A DNA stretch of 8,135 nucleotides. Source: Candidatus Eisenbergiella stercorigallinarum. GTDB taxonomy: Bacteria; Bacillota; Clostridia; Lachnospirales; Lachnospiraceae. Positions 1 to 6,287 of this stretch are shown here, piece after piece (the first letter of the stretch is position 1; each line of letters starts with the position of its first letter). The DNA is taken from contig DWUW01000372.1 of the NCBI GenBank assembly GCA_019120525.1, forward strand, positions 1-8,135. Direction: 5' to 3'. Under the pieces are notes generated by a model. It was not told the origin of the DNA. It made no database searches and worked only from the letters and a program-made list of their open reading frames with translations. Made by a program: the position numbers and the translations under genes.

Positions 1-182
1 TTTGTTGCAATATCAATGGATAGATTTTGATCTCCATTCATTAAAACGCATAAATTTTTAGGTGTAGTTCCAAGCCTCTTCGCAAAATCTTCCTGAGTCA
101 AACCACTTTCTTCCACAATTTCCTTAATGTAGTATCCTGGATGAAATGCAATTTTATCATGATATTCAATATAGCTACTCAT
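1..182 (-). CDS. HigA-like XRE-family HTH regulator (partial, 3' end beyond window)
   Basis: I translated this fragment by hand. It starts with ATG at 182-180 and stays open for 60 codons to the left edge. It begins MSSYIEYHDKIAFHPGYYIK and continues with a helix-turn-helix whose recognition part reads LTQEDFAKRLGTTPKNL (about residues 28-44). The F-H-P-G-x-x-(I/L)-K-E opening followed by this HTH is typical of HigA-type antitoxins of the XRE superfamily, which bind their own operator and usually neutralise a HigB RNase. No HigB is visible: the gene directly upstream is a MazG-like pyrophosphohydrolase, and the two overlap by 8 bases (175-182), suggesting translational coupling. A longer protein, for example HigA-like HTH fused to an ImmA/IrrE (M78) peptidase, is possible because the C-terminus is missing. 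GC is about 33% by direct count, far below the rest of the window, which hints at separate origin. Confidence 0.85.
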   Translation of the reverse strand, partial: MSSYIEYHDKIAFHPGYYIKEIVEESGLTQEDFAKRLGTTPKNLCVLMNGDQNLSIDIAT

Positions 183-522
183 AATGTGCACTCAGCTCCG
201 TATACTTTTCCTTATGGTCTCTCGCCTTTTCCACCGGGTATTTCTCCGAGTTTTTCCGGATCTTTTCCTGAATGATCTCATCCAGGTCCATGCCGCAGGT
301 ATCCGCCATCATGATGCCGTAGATCAATACGTCGGCCAGCTCCTCCCGCATGTTTTCCATTTTTTCCCGGCACCACACGTCGTCCCGGCTCCACTGAAAT
401 ACCTCCAGGAGCTCCGCGGCTTCCAGGCTGATGGAAATAGCCAGATCCTTTGGGGTGTGGAACTGCTTCCAGTTACGTTCATCTCTGAATTTTATGACCT
501 GATCAATGGTTTCCTGTTTCAT
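175..522 (-). CDS. MazG-like nucleotide pyrophosphohydrolase (RS21-C6/dCTPase type)
   Basis: This 115-residue protein belongs to the all-alpha NTP pyrophosphohydrolase superfamily, RS21-C6/MazG-like branch. These enzymes hydrolyse (d)NTPs, often dCTP or modified nucleotides, to NMP and pyrophosphate with Mg2+. The metal-binding signature is visible: E34-A-A-E37 in LEAAELLEVFQW and E61-L-A-D64 in REELADVL. The K-Y-P-V-E-K-A stretch near residues 94-100 is also usual for this group. The length matches single-domain members. The start is supported by a strong Shine-Dalgarno (AAGGAGG, 4 bases before ATG). It lies 56 bases after the nuclease-helicase gene without a terminator, and its TAG stop falls inside the start of the HigA-like gene. 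It may clean the nucleotide pool or, beside a nuclease-helicase, alter dNTP supply during infection or stress; that role is inference, and the substrate cannot be told from sequence. Confidence 0.9.
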   Translation of the reverse strand: MKQETIDQVIKFRDERNWKQFHTPKDLAISISLEAAELLEVFQWSRDDVWCREKMENMREELADVLIYGIMMADTCGMDLDEIIQEKIRKNSEKYPVEKARDHKEKYTELSAHYE

Positions 523-524
523 AA

Positions 525-533
525 CCCCTCCTT
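525..533 (-). promoter_or_regulatory. Ribosome binding site of the MazG-like gene
   Basis: On the minus strand the sequence AAGGAGGGG precedes ATG at 522 by two further bases (TT). It is a near-perfect Shine-Dalgarno and fixes the start. The gene therefore has its own translation signal and does not depend on coupling to the helicase gene 56 bases upstream. Confidence 0.8.
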
Positions 534-578
534 CTCCTGTCTAAAATGAGATTCCTTTTTTCCTGATCCCCTGCTTCC

Positions 579-2456
579 TTACTTCTTCCTTCCCAGACAC
601 TCACGCAGATGATCGGCAAGCTTTGGATCCGTACAATATACGTAACATCCCTTCATCCCTCTGGTCATCAGAGTACGATAGGTATTTTTGATGATCTCAT
701 CCGCTATTTCTTTCGCGTTCTCCGGGTTTTCGCGATAGAGCTTTTTGATTCCCTTCAGGGACTGGTCTGTTCTGGCCCGCTTTGTAAAGTCGGTTATTAC
801 TTTGCCGTCTTCATATCGCATATCGTCGCCAATGATCACGCCCACATAATCAAATTCCAGTCCCTGAGATGTATGAATACAGCCCGCTTCATTGATGGAG
901 TCCTCATCAATAGCAAATGTGGTCGTATTTTTCAGATTCCAGCTGATCTCGAAATCTCCGATCTTAATATCATGAACCTCCGGGTCGTTGACACCCTCCT
1001 TTAACCAGTTCCAACAATATCCTGCCAGGATTCTTGCCCGATTCCGGGATGAGCGGTTTCTCTCAATGATCAGGTGCTGCATTTCAAAAGGAGATTCTAC
1101 AATACGAATATCATAATCTATTTCCTTCATATCAGGATTCGCAGTTTCACGAATCTCCAGAGTATTATCCAGCCATGCGAGATATCCGTCCGAACCGTTG
1201 CAGCGAAACTGTGACGTCAACTCCATCTCCCTGACTTCTGCATTCTCCAGCATTGCCCATTTTTTGATCTCATCTACACTGCCAATATCCTGCAGTGTCA
1301 CCCGCTGGCTTTCATCTATAAAAAATACGCTGCATTTTGCCGCATGGATGATTTCCCCAATCTGATTTTCCCCCAGATTATGAAACATACCGGATTTTGC
1401 ATTCAGCCGATGAGCTTCATCAGCCAGAATGGTGTCCAGCATATTCTCCTTCGCCTCTGTGAAGGAGCCCGATCCGCTGAACAAATTATCAATACTGCTT
1501 TTTCGCAGGCTTCCTTTCAGCTTCTTCTCATAGACGTTTCTGGGCGCACTGTTTTTGGAAACATACTGACAGACCTGATCCTCTTTCGTCAGCTGCGCCA
1601 GCAGATTGATGGCCACCACGCTTTTCCCTGTCCCGGGTCCTCCCTGTACAATGATCACACGCTTTTTGCAGTCTGCCGCCGATCGTCTGGCAGTGCGCAG
1701 AATTTCTTCATATACCACCTTCTGTTCGTCCAGCATAATAAACTCGCGGTTTCCGGCAAGCATTTTATCAATAGAATCCTGAAGACTTTTGGAGGGCCTG
1801 ATCTTTCCATATTCAATTCTATAGATGATCTTTTCCTGATCTCCGCAGGTGATCCCCTTTTTGATAAAGCTGCGGAGCCGGTCCACCTGTCCCCGCGTGA
1901 ACGCAGGAGCATCCTCCAGATAGACCTGATACTGCATTTCATCCAGCGGATCCGCAGTTTTCCTTCTGTAATTATGAAGGTACGCGCAAGGCAAAAGTGA
2001 GATATTTTCCTCTCTTACAGACTGATTATAATCCATGATCAGTTCCGCATAAGACCACGCCTGATAAGAAGGATGCACTACCTGACGCATTGCGTTCCCC
2101 GTATAGGTCTCTACAAGCCCATCCACACCTGGCACCGCACGGATCTCATCCCATTGCTTCAGCTCAATCAGAACTACGTTTGCCTTCTTCTTTTCCCCAT
2201 ATCCGGAAATCAGGAAATCCACCCGTTTTGATGTGCGAGGAATATTATATTCTATGGCAATACCCGCATCCATTGGGATCTCATGATCGTTCAGGACCTT
2301 GTACATGTATTCCATGGAATTCTCCCAGGCACGGAATTCATTTCTGGCTGTACGCCGATGCATTTTTTCATAAATATTTTTCTCGATTTCCTGCGCTATG
2401 GTATCCTGTTCCACACTTTGCAGGAAATCCGCTTTGAATCCGTCGTATACCAGCAT
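579..2456 (-). CDS. RecB-like nuclease - DUF2075 (Schlafen-type) DNA/RNA helicase fusion
   Basis: This 625-residue predicted nuclease-helicase has a PD-(D/E)xK-like domain at residues about 40-165, with R78-V-D80-F, I97-E98-L-K100 and a QxxxY-type motif (Q132-A-W-S-Y136), as in RecB-family nucleases. An SF1-like ATPase of the DUF2075 family follows: Walker A GGPGTGKS (272-279), Walker B LADEAHR (344-350), a second acidic box DESQR (381-385), TSQFRC (414-419), HTSQGLEFD (528-536) and arginine-containing TLMTRGMKG (595-603). All motor motifs look intact. Such proteins probably cut and translocate on nucleic acid, and relatives occur in defence islands, but biochemistry for this architecture is not something I can cite. 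The start has a GAGGGG site 5 bases upstream and lies 15 bases after the PARG stop. Sampled sequence is mid-40s % GC, lower than neighbours, suggesting acquisition by transfer. The alternative name 'DUF2075 domain protein' is equally correct. Confidence 0.9.
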   Translation of the reverse strand: MLVYDGFKADFLQSVEQDTIAQEIEKNIYEKMHRRTARNEFRAWENSMEYMYKVLNDHEIPMDAGIAIEYNIPRTSKRVDFLISGYGEKKKANVVLIELKQWDEIRAVPGVDGLVETYTGNAMRQVVHPSYQAWSYAELIMDYNQSVREENISLLPCAYLHNYRRKTADPLDEMQYQVYLEDAPAFTRGQVDRLRSFIKKGITCGDQEKIIYRIEYGKIRPSKSLQDSIDKMLAGNREFIMLDEQKVVYEEILRTARRSAADCKKRVIIVQGGPGTGKSVVAINLLAQLTKEDQVCQYVSKNSAPRNVYEKKLKGSLRKSSIDNLFSGSGSFTEAKENMLDTILADEAHRLNAKSGMFHNLGENQIGEIIHAAKCSVFFIDESQRVTLQDIGSVDEIKKWAMLENAEVREMELTSQFRCNGSDGYLAWLDNTLEIRETANPDMKEIDYDIRIVESPFEMQHLIIERNRSSRNRARILAGYCWNWLKEGVNDPEVHDIKIGDFEISWNLKNTTTFAIDEDSINEAGCIHTSQGLEFDYVGVIIGDDMRYEDGKVITDFTKRARTDQSLKGIKKLYRENPENAKEIADEIIKNTYRTLMTRGMKGCYVYCTDPKLADHLRECLGRKK

Positions 2457-2471
2457 AAGCTCCCCTCTTTT

Positions 2472-3374
2472 CTATATCAGTTTCCTCAGCCCCTCATCAA
2501 ACACCAGATAATTCCGCATATCATCCGGGCGGCAGTACACCGCGAAATGCACCTTTTCAAACACGCCGGAAAATTCCGGCAGCACCTCCGCCCAGGCGCG
2601 TGCGGCCGTTTCCGGAGGATTTCGGAAAGCGCCGCAGCCAAACGCACCCAGGATCAGGATGTCCTCCCGGTTTTCGGCGGCCACGGAAAGGATGCGGCGG
2701 GCGCGCTGCTTCAGGAGGGATAAAAGCGCCTCCGGCGTTATCCGCGCCGGCCTGGAAGGGCCGGGATTCATGGCGTTGGAGGGGCGCTCCCGCAGGTTGG
2801 GCGCGGCGCAGCTGATCACGTCCAGCCTGCACCAGTGTTTTTCCTCCATGCGCTCCGGCGCGTCGTCGTCGGTTTTGACCACCAGGATGTCCGGCGTATA
2901 GATGCAGGCGTCGGTATAAAGGGCGTCATGGTGCTGCCTGTGAAAATCGTAATAGGCCTTTTTCAGCTCCGGCGTGTTCAGGCAGGGGTAGAGCGTGGAC
3001 AGGCGGCAGAGGGATTCCTCCTGCGCGCTGCTTCCCTTCGTCACACCGCCGCCCGGGTTGGTGGCGGAGGCAAAGTTGAGGACGGCTGTTCTTTTTTCCG
3101 GATCCCGTCTCTTCTCCCGCATGGCCGCCGCGAAGGAACGAAAGGCCGTTACCTCCACCTGCGTCCTTTCATACCGCTTTGGGAAATCGGCGCGCTCCGC
3201 TTCCTTACCGCAGGAAGAGCCGCCTTCCGGCAGGATGGAAGCCGGATAAAATACCGTGCGCTTCTTCGTCTCTTCCACCGCAGCCCGCAGCATCCCGTTC
3301 TGCCTAAGCCAGGCCATGGTATCCTCGAATACCGCGATGTTCTGTTCCTTCCTGTTTATCCTCATATGCTGCAC
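2472..3374 (-). CDS. TIGR02452 family bacterial-type poly(ADP-ribose) glycohydrolase (macrodomain)
   Basis: The protein has 300 residues from GTG at 3374. The macrodomain-like PARG signature is clear: N106-P-G-G-G110 followed by Q118-E-E120, i.e. GGG-x7-QEE. The second glutamate is the catalytic residue in characterised bacterial PARGs. A C-terminal LGAFGCGAFRNP segment (242-253) is the other family hallmark, contributing to the ADP-ribose diphosphate loop. The length is normal for the TIGR02452/DUF2263 group. The expected activity is hydrolysis of ribose-ribose or related ADP-ribose linkages in the cytoplasm. The start is ambiguous: GTG 3374 has GGAGG 5 bases upstream, whereas ATG at 3365 has AGGAGG 11 bases upstream; the choice changes only three residues. 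It sits 69 bases after the broken TnpR-like gene and 15 bases before the nuclease-helicase gene, so co-transcription with the latter is likely. GC is high (one sampled line is 68%), unlike the helicase gene. Confidence 0.9.
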   Translation of the reverse strand: MQHMRINRKEQNIAVFEDTMAWLRQNGMLRAAVEETKKRTVFYPASILPEGGSSCGKEAERADFPKRYERTQVEVTAFRSFAAAMREKRRDPEKRTAVLNFASATNPGGGVTKGSSAQEESLCRLSTLYPCLNTPELKKAYYDFHRQHHDALYTDACIYTPDILVVKTDDDAPERMEEKHWCRLDVISCAAPNLRERPSNAMNPGPSRPARITPEALLSLLKQRARRILSVAAENREDILILGAFGCGAFRNPPETAARAWAEVLPEFSGVFEKVHFAVYCRPDDMRNYLVFDEGLRKLI

Positions 3375-3376
3375 AT

Positions 3377-3384
3377 CCTCCTCC
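3377..3384 (-). promoter_or_regulatory. Ribosome binding site of the PARG gene
   Basis: GGAGGAGG reads on the minus strand. It contains two overlapping Shine-Dalgarno cores, one spaced for GTG at 3374 (5 bases) and one spaced, rather long, for ATG at 3365 (11 bases). An ATG at 3376 is out of frame and closes after four codons, so it is not a useful start. Confidence 0.65.
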
Positions 3385-3443
3385 GATAAGTGCAGGACTT
3401 TCCGCCAAAGGCGCTGCCTGTCTCTTTTCCGCCGGACCGTTCC

Positions 3444-4676
3444 TCATTCCTCCCAGTCGGGATATTGCTTCGGAGCCGCCTTTTCCGAGCGGATGATCTC
3501 CGGCTGCTCCACACGCTCCTCCAGAAGCTTTAATACCTTAATCTCAAACCACCAGGAATCGCCGAAGTCAAACAGATAGGAAAACTTCCGGCCTTTTTTC
3601 AGCTTCAGGCTGCCCAGCCAGGTCTCCTCCGCCGACGGCCCGTCGTCTCAATCCTGTGCCCTTCCGGACATATAGGTCCTCTGCAGGCTGCCATGGCCCA
3701 CATAAAAAGCATACAGATGATCGTCGTCAAACTGAAAGGCTTTCTGGATCATGGCATGCAGATCGCCCAGCGTGTCTGCCAGGCTCATGCGCACCGCCCG
3801 CATGCTGTCATGATATCGGGGACGGATTTCCAGTTCGATCCCCTAGCCGCTGTAATCCGTTTCCTCCGGCTCACAGAAAAGCTTCCGGATCGCGCCTGTT
3901 TTCCTGTCCCCGTCCGTTTTTCTGTCCGGCAGGCGTTCCTCCATAAACTGGCCGAAGCAGAAATCTGCCATTTCCTCTTCTGAAAAAAGTTCCTTTTCCC
4001 TGATGCTTCTGTGCAGGTCCCTTCCCAGACCGAAAAGAGGCCGGATCTCCACTCTCCAGGAAGCGGTTCCTCTTCTCTGATCCAGATCCGTTTCCGGGAG
4101 AACCCGAAGCATTCCCAGCTCTTCCATGATCATGAGGACCGCCGGGCGGTCGGTTTCTTTATATCCCCGCGCCGGCAGCGACAAGACATATTCCTTTCCT
4201 GGCGTCGGGCTGGCGGTTCTGAACCATTCTGCGAATGCCCCGTATTCCGATATGAAAGGATACCCGTCTTCTGAAAGATCATCGCTTTCCAGAAAAATAA
4301 GGGCGAACAGCAGGAAGCGCTCCACATCGGACGCCTGATGGAAAACCTCCCAGTTTTCTCCCTTCTGCACACCGGTTCCCTTTTCGTCTATCTCCAGAAT
4401 CTGAAAATTCATGGCAACGCAGTACCAGAAATGGATGACCGGATAAAAGGTCTGAAAGCGGGTCGGCTTCTCATAATTCTCCTTTGCCCGCAGAAGGCCG
4501 TTCAGCGCAAAGCAGTCCTTTTTCCCGATATATCCCGTATTTTTTGAAAGCTTTATTTTCTCCTGCAGCAGAAAGCCGCAGAACCATTCAAATTCCCGGC
4601 TGACCTCAGCCGCTTCCGGCTCGATCCGCTCTCTGTCATCCTTTTCCTCCGGGAAAAGCTCCATTTGTCCCTTCAT
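3444..4676 (-). pseudogene. Broken plasmid pRiA4b ORF-3-like / IS1096 passenger TnpR-like protein gene
   Basis: One reading frame of 411 codons runs from ATG 4676 (AAGGAG 6 bases upstream) to TGA 3444-3446, interrupted by TAG at 3843-3845 and TGA at 3648-3650. All three stops are in the same frame. The first open part (277 residues) is a mostly soluble N-terminal region of unknown function, rich in aromatic and acidic residues. Directly after the TAG a typical PRiA4_ORF3 domain (PF07929) begins: GIELEIRP, then KAFQFDDDHLYAFYVG. After the TGA it resumes with LGSLKLKKGRKFSYLFDFGDSW and ends KQYPDWEE, all strong family features. No frameshift is needed, so the damage is two point nonsense changes and looks recent. 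The family's biochemical role is unknown despite the 'TnpR' label. Readthrough or sequence error are alternatives; the 277-residue part could still be made as a truncated protein. Confidence 0.8.
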
Positions 4677-4697
4677 CCTTCTCTCCTTAACATTGTT

Positions 4698-5453
4698 TCA
4701 ATCCCGCAGAAGCCATCGAAACGCTCTTTCCATCCGTCCCTCCGGGTCTGCAAAATGATTCCCCGGATTGGTTTCAAAGAAAACCCGCTCTCCCCCGACA
4801 TCCCCGAGCGCCTCCCGCAGAAGCCTCACTGCCTCCAGCGTACCCTCCTCCACCCGGGCCATGCGGTGGTTTCCGGTTTTCTTTTCCCTGTCCCCCAGAG
4901 AAAAGTAAGCCCTCTCCAGCCGCGCGGACGGCTTATGTGCGCGCATAAAGGCAAGGAAACCATCGTACCAGAGGGAGCCGGAGATGCTTGCGATCCGGTC
5001 GAACAGGTCCGTCCGGTACGCCGCGTATACGGAAAAAAGCCCGGCAAGGGAAACTCCTGCCAGAGCCCGGAAGCGGGGCTTGATGGAAAGTGCCTCCTCC
5101 GTACGTGGAATGATCGTTTCCGCAAGAAGGGCCAGATAGGCGTCCGCCTTTCCGCCGAAATCCTCCCCGCTTTTAAAAACCCGCTCCGCAGGCCAGGGCG
5201 TCAGATCCCGGTTCCACTCCTCGCCGGAAATGCAGACACAGGCCGTGTTCGCAGCCTCCAGAAGCTCCTCCGGCAGGCACAGGCCGTCCTGCGCGCCGTG
5301 AAACCAGATCAGGCCGGGCCTGAAATCCGCTGCTCCGCTGTCCGTCCAGCCGTCCTGTATCCCACGTTCTTCCGGAACGCATTTCCCATTCCCGCTCTCC
5401 GGAAGCAGACAGGTCAGCGTCAGGCCCGCTTCCCTCAGAACGATCCGTTTCAT
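4698..5453 (-). CDS. Alpha/beta-hydrolase, putative esterase (esterase D / Fes-like)
   Basis: This 251-residue cytoplasmic hydrolase of the PF00756-like esterase group has no signal peptide. The first core strand and oxyanion region is LIWFHGAQDG (48-57). The nucleophile elbow is AGVSLAGLFSVYAAY (132-146) with S135; the residue two after the serine is alanine rather than glycine, as in many GYSLAGLF-type clostridial relatives. The likely acid is D188 in YFSLGDRE and the catalytic histidine is H233 in NPGNHFADPEGR. The family includes siderophore-ester and carboxylic-ester hydrolases, but the substrate cannot be assigned. Its ATG overlaps the stop of the MBL-fold gene in an ATGA, and a clear AAGGAG sits 7 bases upstream, so the two are probably co-expressed. 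The stop lies 21 bases before the start of the broken TnpR-like gene. Confidence 0.87.
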   Translation of the reverse strand: MKRIVLREAGLTLTCLLPESGNGKCVPEERGIQDGWTDSGAADFRPGLIWFHGAQDGLCLPEELLEAANTACVCISGEEWNRDLTPWPAERVFKSGEDFGGKADAYLALLAETIIPRTEEALSIKPRFRALAGVSLAGLFSVYAAYRTDLFDRIASISGSLWYDGFLAFMRAHKPSARLERAYFSLGDREKKTGNHRMARVEEGTLEAVRLLREALGDVGGERVFFETNPGNHFADPEGRMERAFRWLLRD

Positions 5454-6250
5454 CCGGCTTCTCCTTCCGTTCCTTTCCCCGGCTTCTCTTTGTCGTCCGC
5501 GCCGCTGTTTCCGGAAGGCCTTTGTCCGCCCTGTACGGACATTTCAGCCTTCTCTCCATAATCCGCACCGCACAGGAACACCGCCGCGTCCGCTTCATAG
5601 CGTTTCAGCGGGATCCCCATAAAGGCCGCTTCCGAGGCCGCAAGCTCTCCGCGCTCCAGCTTCGCCGTCTGGGAGATCAGACGGGAAATCAGCTCCTTTT
5701 TCACCGGAAAACTGCCGTGGGAGGGATAGATCAGGTCGAACCGGCCCGTCATGCCCTCCAGCCGCTTCAGGCTGTGATAGAAAGCGGGGATATTGCGCAT
5801 GGGTCCGAACAGAAAAATACTGCCGTCCTGAACCGTATCGCCGGAAAAGAGCACGCGCCGCTCCACATCCAGCACCGCGATGCTTCCGGGAGTATGCCCG
5901 GGGATCTCAATGATCTCCAGGCGGCGTCCGCCCAGATCGATGCTGCTGCCGTCCCGGATGGGGATGATATCGGAGGCCTTTTTCGCGAGAGGATAATTGA
6001 CCAGCTCCGCCGGGCTCATGTAGACCGCGTCGAACTCCGCGTTGCTTCCGATATGATCCCTGTCCGCATGCGTGTTGAGAAGGGACAGGGGAAGCGCGGT
6101 CAGCCCTTCCGCCAGCTTCTTCGCGTTATGCACCCGCATGCCGCTGTCGATGAGCAGGGCGCTCCGGCTTCCCGTAAGAAGAAAAAAACGGACGCCCTCT
6201 TCCTCCAGTCTCCAGGTCTGATCGTCAATCCGTATGATCCTGCACTCCAT
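5450..6250 (-). CDS. MBL-fold metallohydrolase
   Basis: The protein has 266 residues starting at ATG 6250. The metallo-beta-lactamase core is complete: N59-T-H61-A-D63-R-D65-H66-I-G, then I-P-G-H119-T-P-G-S, F-S-G-D138 and P-S-H178-G-S. These supply the two-metal site. The usual second histidine of HxHxDH is aspartate (D63), a variant known in hydrolase subgroups of this superfamily. Such enzymes hydrolyse thioesters, lactones, phosphoesters or lactams; the glyoxalase-II-like pattern suggests a small-molecule ester, but substrate is unknown. The frame is open upstream to 6613, but that extension is an antisense-like Arg/Lys-rich shadow overlapping the helicase gene, while GGAG/AGGTGG lies just before 6250. 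Residues about 232-266 form a hydrophilic Gly/Lys/Glu tail outside the fold. The gene follows the SUV3-like gene by 37 bases and overlaps the esterase gene by 4. Confidence 0.92.
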   Translation of the reverse strand: MECRIIRIDDQTWRLEEEGVRFFLLTGSRSALLIDSGMRVHNAKKLAEGLTALPLSLLNTHADRDHIGSNAEFDAVYMSPAELVNYPLAKKASDIIPIRDGSSIDLGGRRLEIIEIPGHTPGSIAVLDVERRVLFSGDTVQDGSIFLFGPMRNIPAFYHSLKRLEGMTGRFDLIYPSHGSFPVKKELISRLISQTAKLERGELAASEAAFMGIPLKRYEADAAVFLCGADYGEKAEMSVQGGQRPSGNSGADDKEKPGKGTEGEAG

Positions 6251-6252
6251 AT

Positions 6253-6262
6253 CCACCTCTCC
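6253..6262 (-). promoter_or_regulatory. Ribosome binding site deciding the MBL-fold start
   Basis: On the minus strand GGAGAGGTGG precedes ATG 6250, with GGAG 8 bases upstream. It supports the start whose protein begins MECRIIRIDD and argues against the long upstream extension of the open frame. Confidence 0.65.
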
Positions 6263-6287
6263 ATTCCGCTGCCGTAAAGCGGCACCG

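Noticed and set aside
523..578. Terminator or promoter in the gap between the nuclease-helicase and MazG-like genes
   Set aside because: No stable hairpin with a T-tract and no convincing -35/-10 pair; only the ribosome site is clear.
3375..3443. Promoter or recombination site in the 69-base gap before the PARG gene
   Set aside because: Only a trivial 4-bp hairpin (CGCC-TTT-GGCG) and the ribosome site; no -35/-10 pair or direct repeats marking an insertion.
3648..3650. TGA as a selenocysteine codon
   Set aside because: I see no convincing bacterial SECIS hairpin directly after it, the family is not a selenoprotein family that I know, and a second, different stop (TAG 3843) is present in the same frame.
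4665..5561. Long plus-strand open frame (298 codons) opposite the esterase gene
   Set aside because: Antisense shadow: Pro/Arg/Leu-rich translation with no recognisable fold, while the opposite strand has a full hydrolase triad.
6270..6284. Inverted repeat TGCCG-N5-CGGCA between the helicase and MBL-fold genes as a terminator
   Set aside because: The stem is only five base pairs and no T-run follows on the minus strand; the genes are more likely co-transcribed.
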